DNA of 64,000 nt, from NCBI GenBank assembly GCA_040217815.1, contig JBEHWI010000010.1:32218-96217 (forward strand), in the 5' to 3' direction. Shown here piece after piece: positions 41,513 through 50,377 of this stretch (positions within the stretch are counted from its first letter, which is position 1; every line of letters begins with the position of its first letter). The notes under the pieces were generated by a model, which ran no database searches, was not told where the DNA came from, and worked only from the letters and a program-made list of their open reading frames with translations. This stretch comes from UBA5314 sp040217815 (GTDB taxonomy: Bacteria > Bacillota > Syntrophomonadia > Syntrophomonadales > Syntrophomonadaceae). A program made the translations under genes and the position numbers.

Positions 41513-43375
41513 ATGGCGAAAGCAGTAGGAATTGATTTGGGAACCACCAACTCGGTAATTGCAGTCATGGAAGGAGGCAGCCCCGCTGTCATAGCCAATG
41601 TGGAAGGGGCTCGCACTACTCCTTCGGTAGTCGCTTTTAAAGATAATGACGAACGCCTGGTCGGACAGGTGGCCAAGCGGCAGGGGGCTTTGAACCCGGA
41701 AAAGACCTTTTATTCTGCCAAACGCTTTATTGGCAGGCGCTACTCCGAAGTCGAGGGTGAGCGCAAACTGGTTCCCTACTCGGTAGTAGCGGGGCCCAGC
41801 GACGCGGTAAGGTTTAAGGTTAAAGAAAGACAGATAGCCCCGGAAGAGGTCTCGGCTCTGGTTTTAAAGAAACTGGCCGATGATGCTTCTCAATACCTGG
41901 GCGAAAAGGTTAAGGACGTCGTTATTACCGTCCCGGCCTATTTCAATGACGCCCAGCGTCAGGCCACCAAGGACGCCGGAAAAATTGCCGGTTTAAACGT
42001 GCTGCGGATAATCAACGAACCGACCGCGGCCGCCCTGGCTTATGGCCTCGATAAGAAGAACAACGAGACTATCCTGGTCTTCGACCTGGGTGGAGGAACC
42101 TTTGATGTTTCCATCCTGGAGGTGGGAGACGGAGTCTTTGAAGTGAAATCAACCAACGGCGACACCCATCTGGGTGGTGACAATTTTGATAAGGTAATCG
42201 TAGACTGGCTGGCTGGTGAATTCCAGAAGGACTATGGAATAGACCTGCGCAAAGACAAACAGGCCCTGCAGCGCCTGACGGAAGCGGCTGAGAAAGCCAA
42301 AGTCGAGCTTTCCAGCGTAATGGAGACCCAGGTGAGCCTGCCCTTTATAACTGCAGACGCCAGTGGGCCCAAGCACCTGGACATCAAACTGACCCGGGCC
42401 AAACTGGAAGACCTGATTCACGAGCTGGTGGAAAAATGCCGCCAACCGGTGCTAAACGCCCTGGCTGACGCCAAGCTCACCACCCGCGATCTGGATGAGA
42501 TCATTCTGGTAGGAGGTTCAACCCGGCTGCCCCTGGTGCAAAAACTGGTTCGGGAATTAACCGGCAAAGAGCCCCACATGGGAGTTAATCCGGATGAAGT
42601 AGTGGCCGTGGGAGCCGCCATTCAGGCCGGGGTGCTGGCCGGTGAAGTTAAGGACGTTGTCTTGCTGGATGTCACCCCGCTCTCTTTGGGTGTGGAGACC
42701 ATGGGTGGATTGATGACCCGTATAGTGGAGAGAAACACCACTATCCCGGTGCGGCGCAGTGAAGTATTCTCGACCGCCGACGACAACCAGCCGGCAGTAG
42801 ATATCAATGTGCTCCAGGGAGAAAGGGATCTTGCCCGGGACAACCGTTCCATAGGCCATTTCAAGCTGGACGGCATAGCCCCGGCACCTAGGGGAATTCC
42901 GCAGGTTGAGGTTACCTTTGACATCGACGCCAATGGCATCTTGAAGGTGAGCGCCAAGGATAAGGGGACCGGTAAAGAGCAGACCGTAACCATCAGCGGC
43001 TCCTCCAACCTGGATCAAGGGGAAATCGACCGCATGCTGAATGATGCCAAACGCTATTCGGAAGAAGATAAGAAGCACCGCCAGGAAGTAGAGTTGTATA
43101 ATGAAGCTGACAGCCTGTGCTACCAGGTGGAAAGACAGCTTAACACTACCGGAGAGCAGCTGGCTGTGCATGAGAAGGCACGCATTGAAAATCTGTTAAA
43201 CGACCTGCGCACTGCTTTGAATGAGAAGAAGGATGCTGGCCAGGTAAGGTCTATAAAGGAAGAATTGGAGCAGGCCGCCCACGCCTTTGACAACCTGGCT
43301 GCCGGTCAGGCCGAATCCAAGAAAACGGCGGGCGGGGACAACGATGTAGTGGACGTAGACTATGATGAAGCTTAA
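41513..43375 (+). CDS. dnaK: Chaperone protein DnaK (Hsp70)
   Basis: A 620-residue Hsp70. The ATPase domain (1-385) has VGIDLGTTNSVIAVMEGG and VFDLGGGTFDVSILE. The linker DVVLLDVTPLSLGVET leads to the beta-sandwich with ADDNQPAVDINVLQGERD. The lid ends with DNDVVDVDYDEA, close to the usual acidic terminus. ATG 41513 follows AAAGGAGG. It is first in dnaK-dnaJ-MerR/HspR-like-clpB; grpE and hrcA are absent nearby. DnaJ and the elsewhere-encoded GrpE would be co-chaperones. Confidence 0.97.
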   Translation: MAKAVGIDLGTTNSVIAVMEGGSPAVIANVEGARTTPSVVAFKDNDERLVGQVAKRQGALNPEKTFYSAKRFIGRRYSEVEGERKLVPYSVVAGPSDAVRFKVKERQIAPEEVSALVLKKLADDASQYLGEKVKDVVITVPAYFNDAQRQATKDAGKIAGLNVLRIINEPTAAALAYGLDKKNNETILVFDLGGGTFDVSILEVGDGVFEVKSTNGDTHLGGDNFDKVIVDWLAGEFQKDYGIDLRKDKQALQRLTEAAEKAKVELSSVMETQVSLPFITADASGPKHLDIKLTRAKLEDLIHELVEKCRQPVLNALADAKLTTRDLDEIILVGGSTRLPLVQKLVRELTGKEPHMGVNPDEVVAVGAAIQAGVLAGEVKDVVLLDVTPLSLGVETMGGLMTRIVERNTTIPVRRSEVFSTADDNQPAVDINVLQGERDLARDNRSIGHFKLDGIAPAPRGIPQVEVTFDIDANGILKVSAKDKGTGKEQTVTISGSSNLDQGEIDRMLNDAKRYSEEDKKHRQEVELYNEADSLCYQVERQLNTTGEQLAVHEKARIENLLNDLRTALNEKKDAGQVRSIKEELEQAAHAFDNLAAGQAESKKTAGGDNDVVDVDYDEA

Positions 43376-43405
43376 TAAATAAGCCCTCGCTTGGAGGTTG
43401 GTAAG

Positions 43406-44410
43406 ATGGCAGTTCAATTTCAGGATTACTATGAAACCCTGGGTGTCAAACGGGATGCCGACGACAAGGCTATAAAAGCGGCTTATCGCAAGCTGGCTCG
43501 CAAGTGGCATCCCGACCTGCACCGGGGTAAAAAGCAAGAAGAAGCGGAAGAAAAATTTAAGAAGATCAACGAAGCTTACGAAGTGCTTAGCGATCCCGAA
43601 AAACGTAGCAAGTATGACCGCCTGGGAGCCAACTGGAGAGCCGGGGACAATTTTGACACGCCACCCGATATGGATGGCGTTCACTTTTATACCAGCGGCA
43701 ACTTTAACCCCGAGGATCTGGGCGGGTTCAGTGATTTCTTCGCCACACTATTTGGTGGAGGCGGTGGGCGGTCGCCCTTTACCGGTAGGCAAGGTGGTTA
43801 TGAGCCGTCCCAGCGCGGGCAGGACATCGAAAGCGGAATGGATCTCACTCTGGAAGAGCTTTTTCACGGGGGAACCAAGTCGCTGAGGCTTTCAACTTCA
43901 GCGCTTTGCCCGAGCTGCCAGGGCAGCGGCATAACCGGCCGCAGCATTTGCACCCGCTGCGGGGGCACCGGAGGCGTTCCCGAGCAGAAAACCCTGGAGG
44001 TAAAAATACCGGCCGGGATCGCTGAAGGGAGCCGCATCCGCCTAAAGGGTCAGGGGGGTGAAGGAATTGGGGGAGGCGCCAGGGGAGACCTGTATTTGAA
44101 GGTCCATGTGCTGCCCCATCCCACCTTCAGCCTGCAGAGTCAAGACCTGGAGACGGAGATCGTCATACGCCCAGAACAAGCGGTGCTGGGGGATAAGGTA
44201 CCGGTTCCCACCCTGGAAAAAAACTTGATGGTAAATGTGCCCCCCGGCAGCCATAACGGGCAGCGGCTGCGTTTGAAGGGCTGGGGTATGCCGGCCCGAG
44301 ACGGACAGAAAGGGGATCTCTACGCCCGTTTGAAGATTGATATACCCCGTGATCTGAGTGAAGAAGAAAAAGAGCTTTATAACCGGATTCAGGAAATAAG
44401 GAAAAGGTAG
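43406..44410 (+). CDS. dnaJ: DnaJ-type co-chaperone with reduced zinc finger
   Basis: A 334-residue J-protein. J-domain (4-70): DYYETLGVKRDADDKAI, the HPD motif in KWHPDLHRG, and DPEKRSKYDRLG. A G/F-rich stretch follows. The zinc-finger region holds only two of the four canonical CXXCXGXG motifs (CPSCQGSG, CTRCGGTG), enough for one zinc. Two beta-barrel client domains end the protein (VPPGSHNGQRLRLKGWG). It is intermediate between DnaJ and CbpA. ATG 43406 is behind TTGGAGG. It stimulates the ATPase of the DnaK encoded upstream. Confidence 0.93.
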   Translation: MAVQFQDYYETLGVKRDADDKAIKAAYRKLARKWHPDLHRGKKQEEAEEKFKKINEAYEVLSDPEKRSKYDRLGANWRAGDNFDTPPDMDGVHFYTSGNFNPEDLGGFSDFFATLFGGGGGRSPFTGRQGGYEPSQRGQDIESGMDLTLEELFHGGTKSLRLSTSALCPSCQGSGITGRSICTRCGGTGGVPEQKTLEVKIPAGIAEGSRIRLKGQGGEGIGGGARGDLYLKVHVLPHPTFSLQSQDLETEIVIRPEQAVLGDKVPVPTLEKNLMVNVPPGSHNGQRLRLKGWGMPARDGQKGDLYARLKIDIPRDLSEEEKELYNRIQEIRKR

Positions 44411-44422
44411 GGGTGTGCGGTT

Positions 44423-44701
44423 ATGACTCTATACAGGATCTATTACCATAGTGTCGAAGAGAGGCTCCCCATATCCGAGCTGGACATTCACCCCGATATT
44501 CTACATGCCCTTAACGAATTGGGGATGCTTGAAATATCAGGGGGCACCATAGGTTCGGGAGACCTGCGGCGCCTCTACCAGATAATGCGCATAAAGAACT
44601 TCCTGGGAGTCAACCTCAACGGCGCGTCTATAATTGTCAATTTAATGGAGCGCATAGAGGAGCTCGAGGATGAGTTAGACAGAATTAAGAGAAAGAGGTG
44701 A
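44423..44701 (+). CDS. MerR-family HspR/CbpM-like regulator
   Basis: A 92-residue protein with a MerR-like winged helix (ISELDIHPDILHALNELGML, DLRRLYQIMRIKNFLGVNL) and a coiled-coil end (RIEELEDELDRIKRKR). The GVNLNGASIIVNLMER stretch parallels HspR, which represses dnaK-clpB operons in actinobacteria, and CbpM, which inhibits the J-protein CbpA. Its place between dnaJ and clpB supports either role. No HAIR operator is seen upstream of dnaK, so modulation of the J-protein is possible. Confidence 0.75.
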   Translation: MTLYRIYYHSVEERLPISELDIHPDILHALNELGMLEISGGTIGSGDLRRLYQIMRIKNFLGVNLNGASIIVNLMERIEELEDELDRIKRKR

Positions 44702-44706
44702 AATAG

Positions 44707-47301
44707 ATGGACCTGGAACGCTTTACCCAAAAATCGCGGCAGGCTCTGGTCGACGCCCAGCAGCGGGCGGCAGCGCGTCATCACCAGGAGATAACCGGTA
44801 AGCACCTGCTGGACGCCTTGCTGAACCAGGAGGGTGGCATAACGCCCAAGCTCCTCTTGCAGTCCGGAGTCAATCTGGCCACCTTTACCCAGGAATTGGA
44901 GCGCCTGTTAGATAGAATTCCGGCGGTGCACGGTTATGAAGGAGCGGCCTACACCAGTCAATCGCTGGCCCGGGTCTTAAACCGGTCGGAACAGGAGGCC
45001 CAAGACCTCAAAGACGACTATATAAGTGTCGAGCACCTGCTCCTGGCCCTGCTGGCTGAAGGTGAAAACGATCTGCGCAACCTGCTGGAGCGCTTTGGGC
45101 TTAACCGCGACACCCTGTTCAATTCACTGCGCAGCGTGCGAGGCTCGCAGAGGGTTACCAGCGACAACCCGGAAGACAGCTACGAGGCCCTGGAGCGCTA
45201 CGGCCGCGACCTGACCAAACTGGCCTCAGAAGGAAAGCTAGACCCGGTTATCGGCCGGGATGAAGAAATCCGCCGGGTTATGGAAATCCTTTCCCGCCGC
45301 ACAAAGAACAACCCGGTGCTGATCGGCGAACCGGGGGTGGGGAAGACGGCCATTGTTGAAGGATTGGCCCGCCGGATCGTGGCCCGCGATGTTCCTGAAG
45401 GACTCAAAGACAAGTTGATCATAGCCCTGGATATGGGCGCCCTGGTGGCCGGGGCTAAATACCGGGGCGAGTTTGAAGAGCGTCTCAAAGCGGTGCTCAA
45501 AGAAGTTGAAAAAGCCATGGGACGCATAATCCTGTTTATCGACGAGCTGCACACCGTGGTAGGGGCCGGGGCGGCCGAGGGCTCCATGGACGCCAGCAAC
45601 CTTTTGAAACCGATGCTGGCTCGGGGTGAGCTGCGGGCTATCGGGGCTACCACCCTTGACGAGTACCGCAAACACATAGAAAAGGATGCCGCCCTGGAAC
45701 GGCGCTTTCAACCGGTCATGGTAAATCCGCCCTCGATTGAGGACACTATTTCTATTTTGCGGGGCTTGAAGGAACGCTACGAAGTGCACCACGGGGTGCG
45801 CATTCAGGATGCGGCATTGGTGGCGGCTGCGGTTCTATCCGATCGCTATATATCGGACCGCTTTTTGCCCGACAAGGCTATCGATCTGATGGATGAAGCC
45901 GGAGCGCGCCTGAGGACCGAGATCGACAGTATGCCCACCGCTCTGGATGAAATCACCCGGCGCATAATGCAGCTGGAGATCGAGTCGGCCGCCCTGGAGA
46001 AAGAAAAGGATCCGGCTTCCAAAGAAAGGCACAACCAGATCCTACAGGAGCTGCAGGACCTGCAGTCCGAGGCGGACGTCATGAAGACCCAGTGGCAGTC
46101 CGAAAAGCAGGCCATTACCAGGCTGCGCCAGATAAAAAAGGAAATCGAAGACTGCCGCATGGAAATGGAGAAGGCCGAGCGGGATTATGACCTGAACAAA
46201 GCCGCCGAAATAAAATACGGCCGTTTGAACGAACTGGAACGTAAGTTTAAGGCTGAAGAGGAGCTCCTGGCCGGAAAACAGAAGCACAATATGATGCTCA
46301 AAGAGGAAGTTGACGAACAGGATATAGCGCGGGTAGTTTCCCGCTGGACCGGCATCCCCGTAAACCGCCTGATGGAAGGGGAACGGGAAAAACTGGCCCA
46401 TATGGAAGAAATACTGCACCAGCGGGTGGTAGGGCAGTCGGAAGCAGTAAAAGCGGTCAGCGATGCCGTACTGCGCTCCCGCAGCGGTCTTAAAGACCCC
46501 AACCGTCCGGTGGGCAGCTTCATTTTCCTGGGGCCGACTGGAGTGGGCAAAACCGAACTTTCCCGGGCTCTGGCACAAACCTTGTTTGATGATGAACGCA
46601 ACATAATACGCATTGATATGTCGGAATACATGGAGAAACACACCGTGGCCCGGCTGATCGGAGCTCCTCCCGGCTACGTCGGATATGAGGAAGGCGGTCA
46701 GCTTACCGAGGCGGTCCGCCGCAAACCATATGCTGTGGTACTTTTCGACGAAATCGAGAAGGCCCATTATGATGTATTCAACGTATTCCTGCAGATTCTG
46801 GACGACGGGCGCTTGACCGACGGTCAGGGCCGGGTGGTTGATTTTCGCAATACCATAATAATCATGACTTCCAACATCGGCAGCCATGAGATTCTGAATT
46901 TCCAGACCAGCGGCGGCGACTACGAAGGCATGAAAAACCGGGTGCTTAACCTTTTGCGCCAGAATTTTCGGCCCGAGTTCTTGAACCGGGTGGATGAGAT
47001 AATCGTATTCCATGCCCTGGAGCCGGCCGAAATTGAAAAAATCGCCGCACTGCTTTTGGACAAATTGGCAGCCCGGTTCCACCAGACCACCCGGGGCCGG
47101 CTTGAATGGGACGACAAGGCCCTTTCCTATATAGCTGAAAAGGGCTACGATCCGTCCTATGGAGCACGCCCCTTGAAGCGGCTCATCCAGCAGGAGGTGG
47201 AGACCCTTTTATCCCGCAAAATAGTCAGCGGAGACGTAAAACCGGAAGACCGGGTGCTGATTACCGCAGATGAAAACGGTCTGCAAGTAAATGCCGTATA
47301 A
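44707..47301 (+). CDS. clpB: ATP-dependent chaperone ClpB (Hsp100)
   Basis: An 864-residue disaggregase. The N-domain is at 1-145; NBD1 Walker A GEPGVGKTA (about 207) is followed by LFIDELHTVVGAG. The long coiled-coil middle domain (about 410-525) marks ClpB rather than ClpC. NBD2 Walker A GPTGVGKTE (about 608) follows, with VVLFDEIEKAH and GSHEIL. It works with DnaK and DnaJ to recover aggregated proteins, consistent with the operon. ATG five bases after the HspR-like stop, behind AAAGAGGTG. Confidence 0.97.
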   Translation: MDLERFTQKSRQALVDAQQRAAARHHQEITGKHLLDALLNQEGGITPKLLLQSGVNLATFTQELERLLDRIPAVHGYEGAAYTSQSLARVLNRSEQEAQDLKDDYISVEHLLLALLAEGENDLRNLLERFGLNRDTLFNSLRSVRGSQRVTSDNPEDSYEALERYGRDLTKLASEGKLDPVIGRDEEIRRVMEILSRRTKNNPVLIGEPGVGKTAIVEGLARRIVARDVPEGLKDKLIIALDMGALVAGAKYRGEFEERLKAVLKEVEKAMGRIILFIDELHTVVGAGAAEGSMDASNLLKPMLARGELRAIGATTLDEYRKHIEKDAALERRFQPVMVNPPSIEDTISILRGLKERYEVHHGVRIQDAALVAAAVLSDRYISDRFLPDKAIDLMDEAGARLRTEIDSMPTALDEITRRIMQLEIESAALEKEKDPASKERHNQILQELQDLQSEADVMKTQWQSEKQAITRLRQIKKEIEDCRMEMEKAERDYDLNKAAEIKYGRLNELERKFKAEEELLAGKQKHNMMLKEEVDEQDIARVVSRWTGIPVNRLMEGEREKLAHMEEILHQRVVGQSEAVKAVSDAVLRSRSGLKDPNRPVGSFIFLGPTGVGKTELSRALAQTLFDDERNIIRIDMSEYMEKHTVARLIGAPPGYVGYEEGGQLTEAVRRKPYAVVLFDEIEKAHYDVFNVFLQILDDGRLTDGQGRVVDFRNTIIIMTSNIGSHEILNFQTSGGDYEGMKNRVLNLLRQNFRPEFLNRVDEIIVFHALEPAEIEKIAALLLDKLAARFHQTTRGRLEWDDKALSYIAEKGYDPSYGARPLKRLIQQEVETLLSRKIVSGDVKPEDRVLITADENGLQVNAV

Positions 47302-47391
47302 AGAAAAACATCAAGGGAAATTGATGACATAAACAGCTTTAATCTAATTTGCGAACGAAGCGAGTTGTTACACTGACTTAAGATCAAAAAG

Positions 47392-47420
47392 CGGGGCGGA
47401 TATACCAAAATCCGCCCCGT
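47392..47420. terminator. Bidirectional terminator between clpB and the stalk-domain gene
   Basis: CGGGGCGGAT and ATCCGCCCCG form a 10-base stem. The minus strand continues with CTTTTTG and the plus strand with TTCTATT, so it suits the convergent pair. Confidence 0.7.
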
Positions 47421-47493
47421 TCTATTACTTCAACAAAACTAAAAAGGGGACATTATAACTGGAAACCGCCAGTAGCTTCTGGCCTTTCCAACT

Positions 47494-48303
47494 TTAGATA
47501 TACACGTATTGTCCATCCACAACCATATCATCATAGGTGGTTATGCCGTAGTATATAGGAACATTAGTAAATGTCAGGGTGTAGTCTATCGACTCACCAG
47601 GTTTTAAATTAAGCGGCAGGTCATAGAAAGTAGCGTCTACCGTCTCATAACTGTAGTCATCACGATAAAGGTATATTCTTACGGTGACGTAATTAACCTT
47701 GGTTATTTGGACATCCCCATCGTTGTAAAAAGTGGCCTGGGCTACGATTTTATCTCCGCCGTAATCAACAGAATTAACATATAGAGAAAGGTCATTGTTG
47801 CTTGCATCTTTAATGTCAATCCGGTTATTCTCGGCATCCCAATTGATGTCTTTACCCAGACTGGTAGCTATGAAACTAACTGGAACATAGGTTCGTGAAT
47901 CAATAATCTGGGCAGGCACATCCAGGGAAACGGTTTGATCATTTACCCTGGCATTGGAATTATCAATTTGCAGCCATATTGGGCCTGATGTTATTACTCT
48001 ATTTACCGGATCCCAGTTGACACTGCGCTGTAGAGCGTTAAAAATGGCGGCTATAGGAACCAGGGTGCGGCCGTTTATAATCATGGGCGGATTGGCTGTG
48101 TACAGTTGAACTCCATTGATATATATAGTAGGATAATTTGCTTCGGGCTCCGGTTCAGGTTGCGGTTGCGGTTGCGGCTTTGGCTGGGGCTTTGGCTTAT
48201 CAATATGAAGCGTGCCTCCTATGGTCGCTGCAGCTTCAACTGGAAAAACAGCCATCCCCCATGTCAAACATATCAGGCAAACAATGGCGGCAAACTTTTT
48301 CAT
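47494..48303 (-). CDS. Secreted stalk-domain (copper amine oxidase N-like) protein
   Basis: A 269-residue exported protein with signal peptide (to about AEAAA, residue 26). A Pro/Lys/Gln/Glu repeat linker (PKPQPKPQPQPQPEPEPE) follows. The copper-amine-oxidase N-terminal-like stalk domain includes IYINGVQLY, INGRTLVPIAAIFNAL and SRTYVPVSFIATSLG. A C-terminal beta-sandwich (about 180-269) resembles SLAP or intracellular-proteinase-inhibitor-like folds. These proteins are cell-surface structures in Clostridia, not oxidases. ATG 48303 follows AAGGAGGG. Confidence 0.87.
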   Translation of the reverse strand: MKKFAAIVCLICLTWGMAVFPVEAAATIGGTLHIDKPKPQPKPQPQPQPEPEPEANYPTIYINGVQLYTANPPMIINGRTLVPIAAIFNALQRSVNWDPVNRVITSGPIWLQIDNSNARVNDQTVSLDVPAQIIDSRTYVPVSFIATSLGKDINWDAENNRIDIKDASNNDLSLYVNSVDYGGDKIVAQATFYNDGDVQITKVNYVTVRIYLYRDDYSYETVDATFYDLPLNLKPGESIDYTLTFTNVPIYYGITTYDDMVVDGQYVYI

Positions 48304-48418
48304 ATGTCGATAGCCCTCCTTATAAATCTGTGCAATTGGATAGATTCTGCACCGGACCATCTTATTCCTTTTAGAAGAAAAGTTTACCTTCAGGAATGTT
48401 TAAAAATTGAGAAAGTCA

Positions 48419-50377
48419 TTAAGAGGCGCTTCCCTCTTCTAAGCTGGCACCGGTAAACTGGCTGTTGTAGAGCTCCGCGAAGAAACCGCCCCTGTCAAGC
48501 AACTCCTGATGTGAACCCTGCTCGATTATGGCCCCGTGGTTCATTACCAGAATGAGGTCGGCATCGCGAATAGTCGAGAGGCGATGGGCTATTACAAAGC
48601 TGGTTCGACCTTCCATCAAACGGGCCATGGCCTTCTGGATCAAAACTTCGGTTCGGGTGTCCACGTTGCTGGTGGCTTCATCCAGTATTAAAATGGGCGG
48701 GTCGGCCAGAATAGCCCGGGCGATGGTCAAGAGCTGCTTCTGCCCCTGCGAAATATTGGATGCCTCTTCGTTTAACACCGTATCATAGCCTTCGGGCAGG
48801 GTCATGATAAAATGATGGGCATGAGCGGCTTTAGCCGCCTGCACGACTTCCTGGTCAGAGGCCCCTTCCCGGCCATAGGCGATATTGTCCCGAATGCTTC
48901 CATTAAACAGCCAGGTGTCCTGCAAAACCATACCGAACATGGTGCGCAGATCGGAACGCTTCATGTCTGTAATATCTACCCCGTCAACCGAAATCCTCCC
49001 GCCCTGGACCTCGTAGAAGCGCATGATCAAGTTAACCAGAGTGGTCTTGCCGGCGCCGGTGGGACCAACGATAGCAACGGTCTGGCCGGCTTGTACATTA
49101 ATATTCAGATTATCCATCAGAGGCGAGTCATCCGTATAGCCAAAACTTACTTGCTCGAAGGCTACACGGCCACGGGGGAAGGGTATGACTACGGCATTCT
49201 CCTTCTCGGGAATCTGCTCCTCTTCATCCAGTATTTCAAATACTCGTTCGGCGGAGGCTACCGTGGATTGCAGCACATTGGCGATATTGGCGACCTGAAT
49301 GATGGGCTGGGTGAACTGGCGCATGTATTGAATAAAGGCCTGAATATCACCGATCTCAATAACCTTGCGGGCCACCAGGATGCCTCCGACTACGCACACC
49401 AAAACATAACCGATGTTGTTTACGAAATTCAAAGCCGGAAATATCACCCCGGACATGAACTGAGCCTTCCACCCTACATGGTAAAGGCGGTCATTGATTT
49501 CTTTAAATTTTTCAACCGAATCGTTTTCACCGCCAAAAGCCTTGACGATCTTGTGTCCGGAATACATCTCCTCGACGTGCCCATTCAGTTCACCCAGGTA
49601 CTTCTGCTGCTGGGCGAAATACTTTTGCGAATATTTGGTCACCAGCAGGGTTAGTACGACACTGGCGGGTAGAGTAAAAAAAGCGATCAAGGTCATAAGC
49701 GGGCTTATGGAAAGCATCATAATAAAAATGCCGACAACGGTTACCAATGAAGTGATCAGCTGGGTCAAACTCTGCTGCAAAGTGTTGGCGATATTGTCCA
49801 TATCATTGGTAACCCTGCTCAAAATTTCGCCATGGGTGCGCTGGTCAAAATATTTCAAGGGAAGGCGGTCCAGTTTCTCCTTCACATCGTTGCGCATATT
49901 GTAGACGGTTTCCTGTGATACCGAGGACATTATATAAGCCATGACATAGCTAAACAGGGCGCTTAACAGGTAAAGCCCCACCATTAGCAGGAGGACCTTG
50001 CCGATATAATCAAAGTCAAATCCCGGGATGGGCTGGTGCCGGAGCTGGTTGATATAGGCTGCCGGCATTTTGGCTTTGATGGCATATTCCAACTGCATAT
50101 AATAGGAATACTTGGCCAGGACCCCTTCGCCCAGCTTGGTTGTGGCCTTGCCCAGTATTTTAGGACCGACAATGGAGAACAGGGTGCTGGCCACAGCCAG
50201 AATAAACACGGCTATAAACCGGTATTTTTGCGGCTGCATGTATTGGACCAGACGGTTTATGGTTCCTTTAAAATCCTTGGCTTTTTCAACCGGTTGGCCC
50301 AGACCGCCGTGACCGCCAGGTCCGGGTCCCCTTCGCGGCTGGCTGGCCCGGGCTTTGCCGGGTTCATTCATACTCAT
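48419..50377 (-). CDS. ABC exporter subunit with catalytic Walker B
   Basis: A 652-residue half-transporter with a Gly/Pro/Arg-rich N-terminal tail, six membrane helices (about 50-340) and a nucleotide-binding domain. Walker A is GPTGAGKTT and Walker B is ILILDEATSNVD with the catalytic glutamate. The signature is ISQGQKQ, differing from LSGGQ. The partner upstream has the reverse pattern, as in heterodimeric exporters such as TM287/288 and LmrCD. ATG overlaps the partner's stop by one base, behind GAGGAG. Probable drug or lipid efflux. Confidence 0.92.
   Translation of the reverse strand: MSMNEPGKARASQPRRGPGPGGHGGLGQPVEKAKDFKGTINRLVQYMQPQKYRFIAVFILAVASTLFSIVGPKILGKATTKLGEGVLAKYSYYMQLEYAIKAKMPAAYINQLRHQPIPGFDFDYIGKVLLLMVGLYLLSALFSYVMAYIMSSVSQETVYNMRNDVKEKLDRLPLKYFDQRTHGEILSRVTNDMDNIANTLQQSLTQLITSLVTVVGIFIMMLSISPLMTLIAFFTLPASVVLTLLVTKYSQKYFAQQQKYLGELNGHVEEMYSGHKIVKAFGGENDSVEKFKEINDRLYHVGWKAQFMSGVIFPALNFVNNIGYVLVCVVGGILVARKVIEIGDIQAFIQYMRQFTQPIIQVANIANVLQSTVASAERVFEILDEEEQIPEKENAVVIPFPRGRVAFEQVSFGYTDDSPLMDNLNINVQAGQTVAIVGPTGAGKTTLVNLIMRFYEVQGGRISVDGVDITDMKRSDLRTMFGMVLQDTWLFNGSIRDNIAYGREGASDQEVVQAAKAAHAHHFIMTLPEGYDTVLNEEASNISQGQKQLLTIARAILADPPILILDEATSNVDTRTEVLIQKAMARLMEGRTSFVIAHRLSTIRDADLILVMNHGAIIEQGSHQELLDRGGFFAELYNSQFTGASLEEGSAS

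Noticed and set aside
48106..48456. Plus-strand frame with alternating Leu/Arg/Trp residues opposite the stalk-domain gene
   Set aside because: It is the antisense of the Pro/Gln/Lys repeat and has no start signal of its own.
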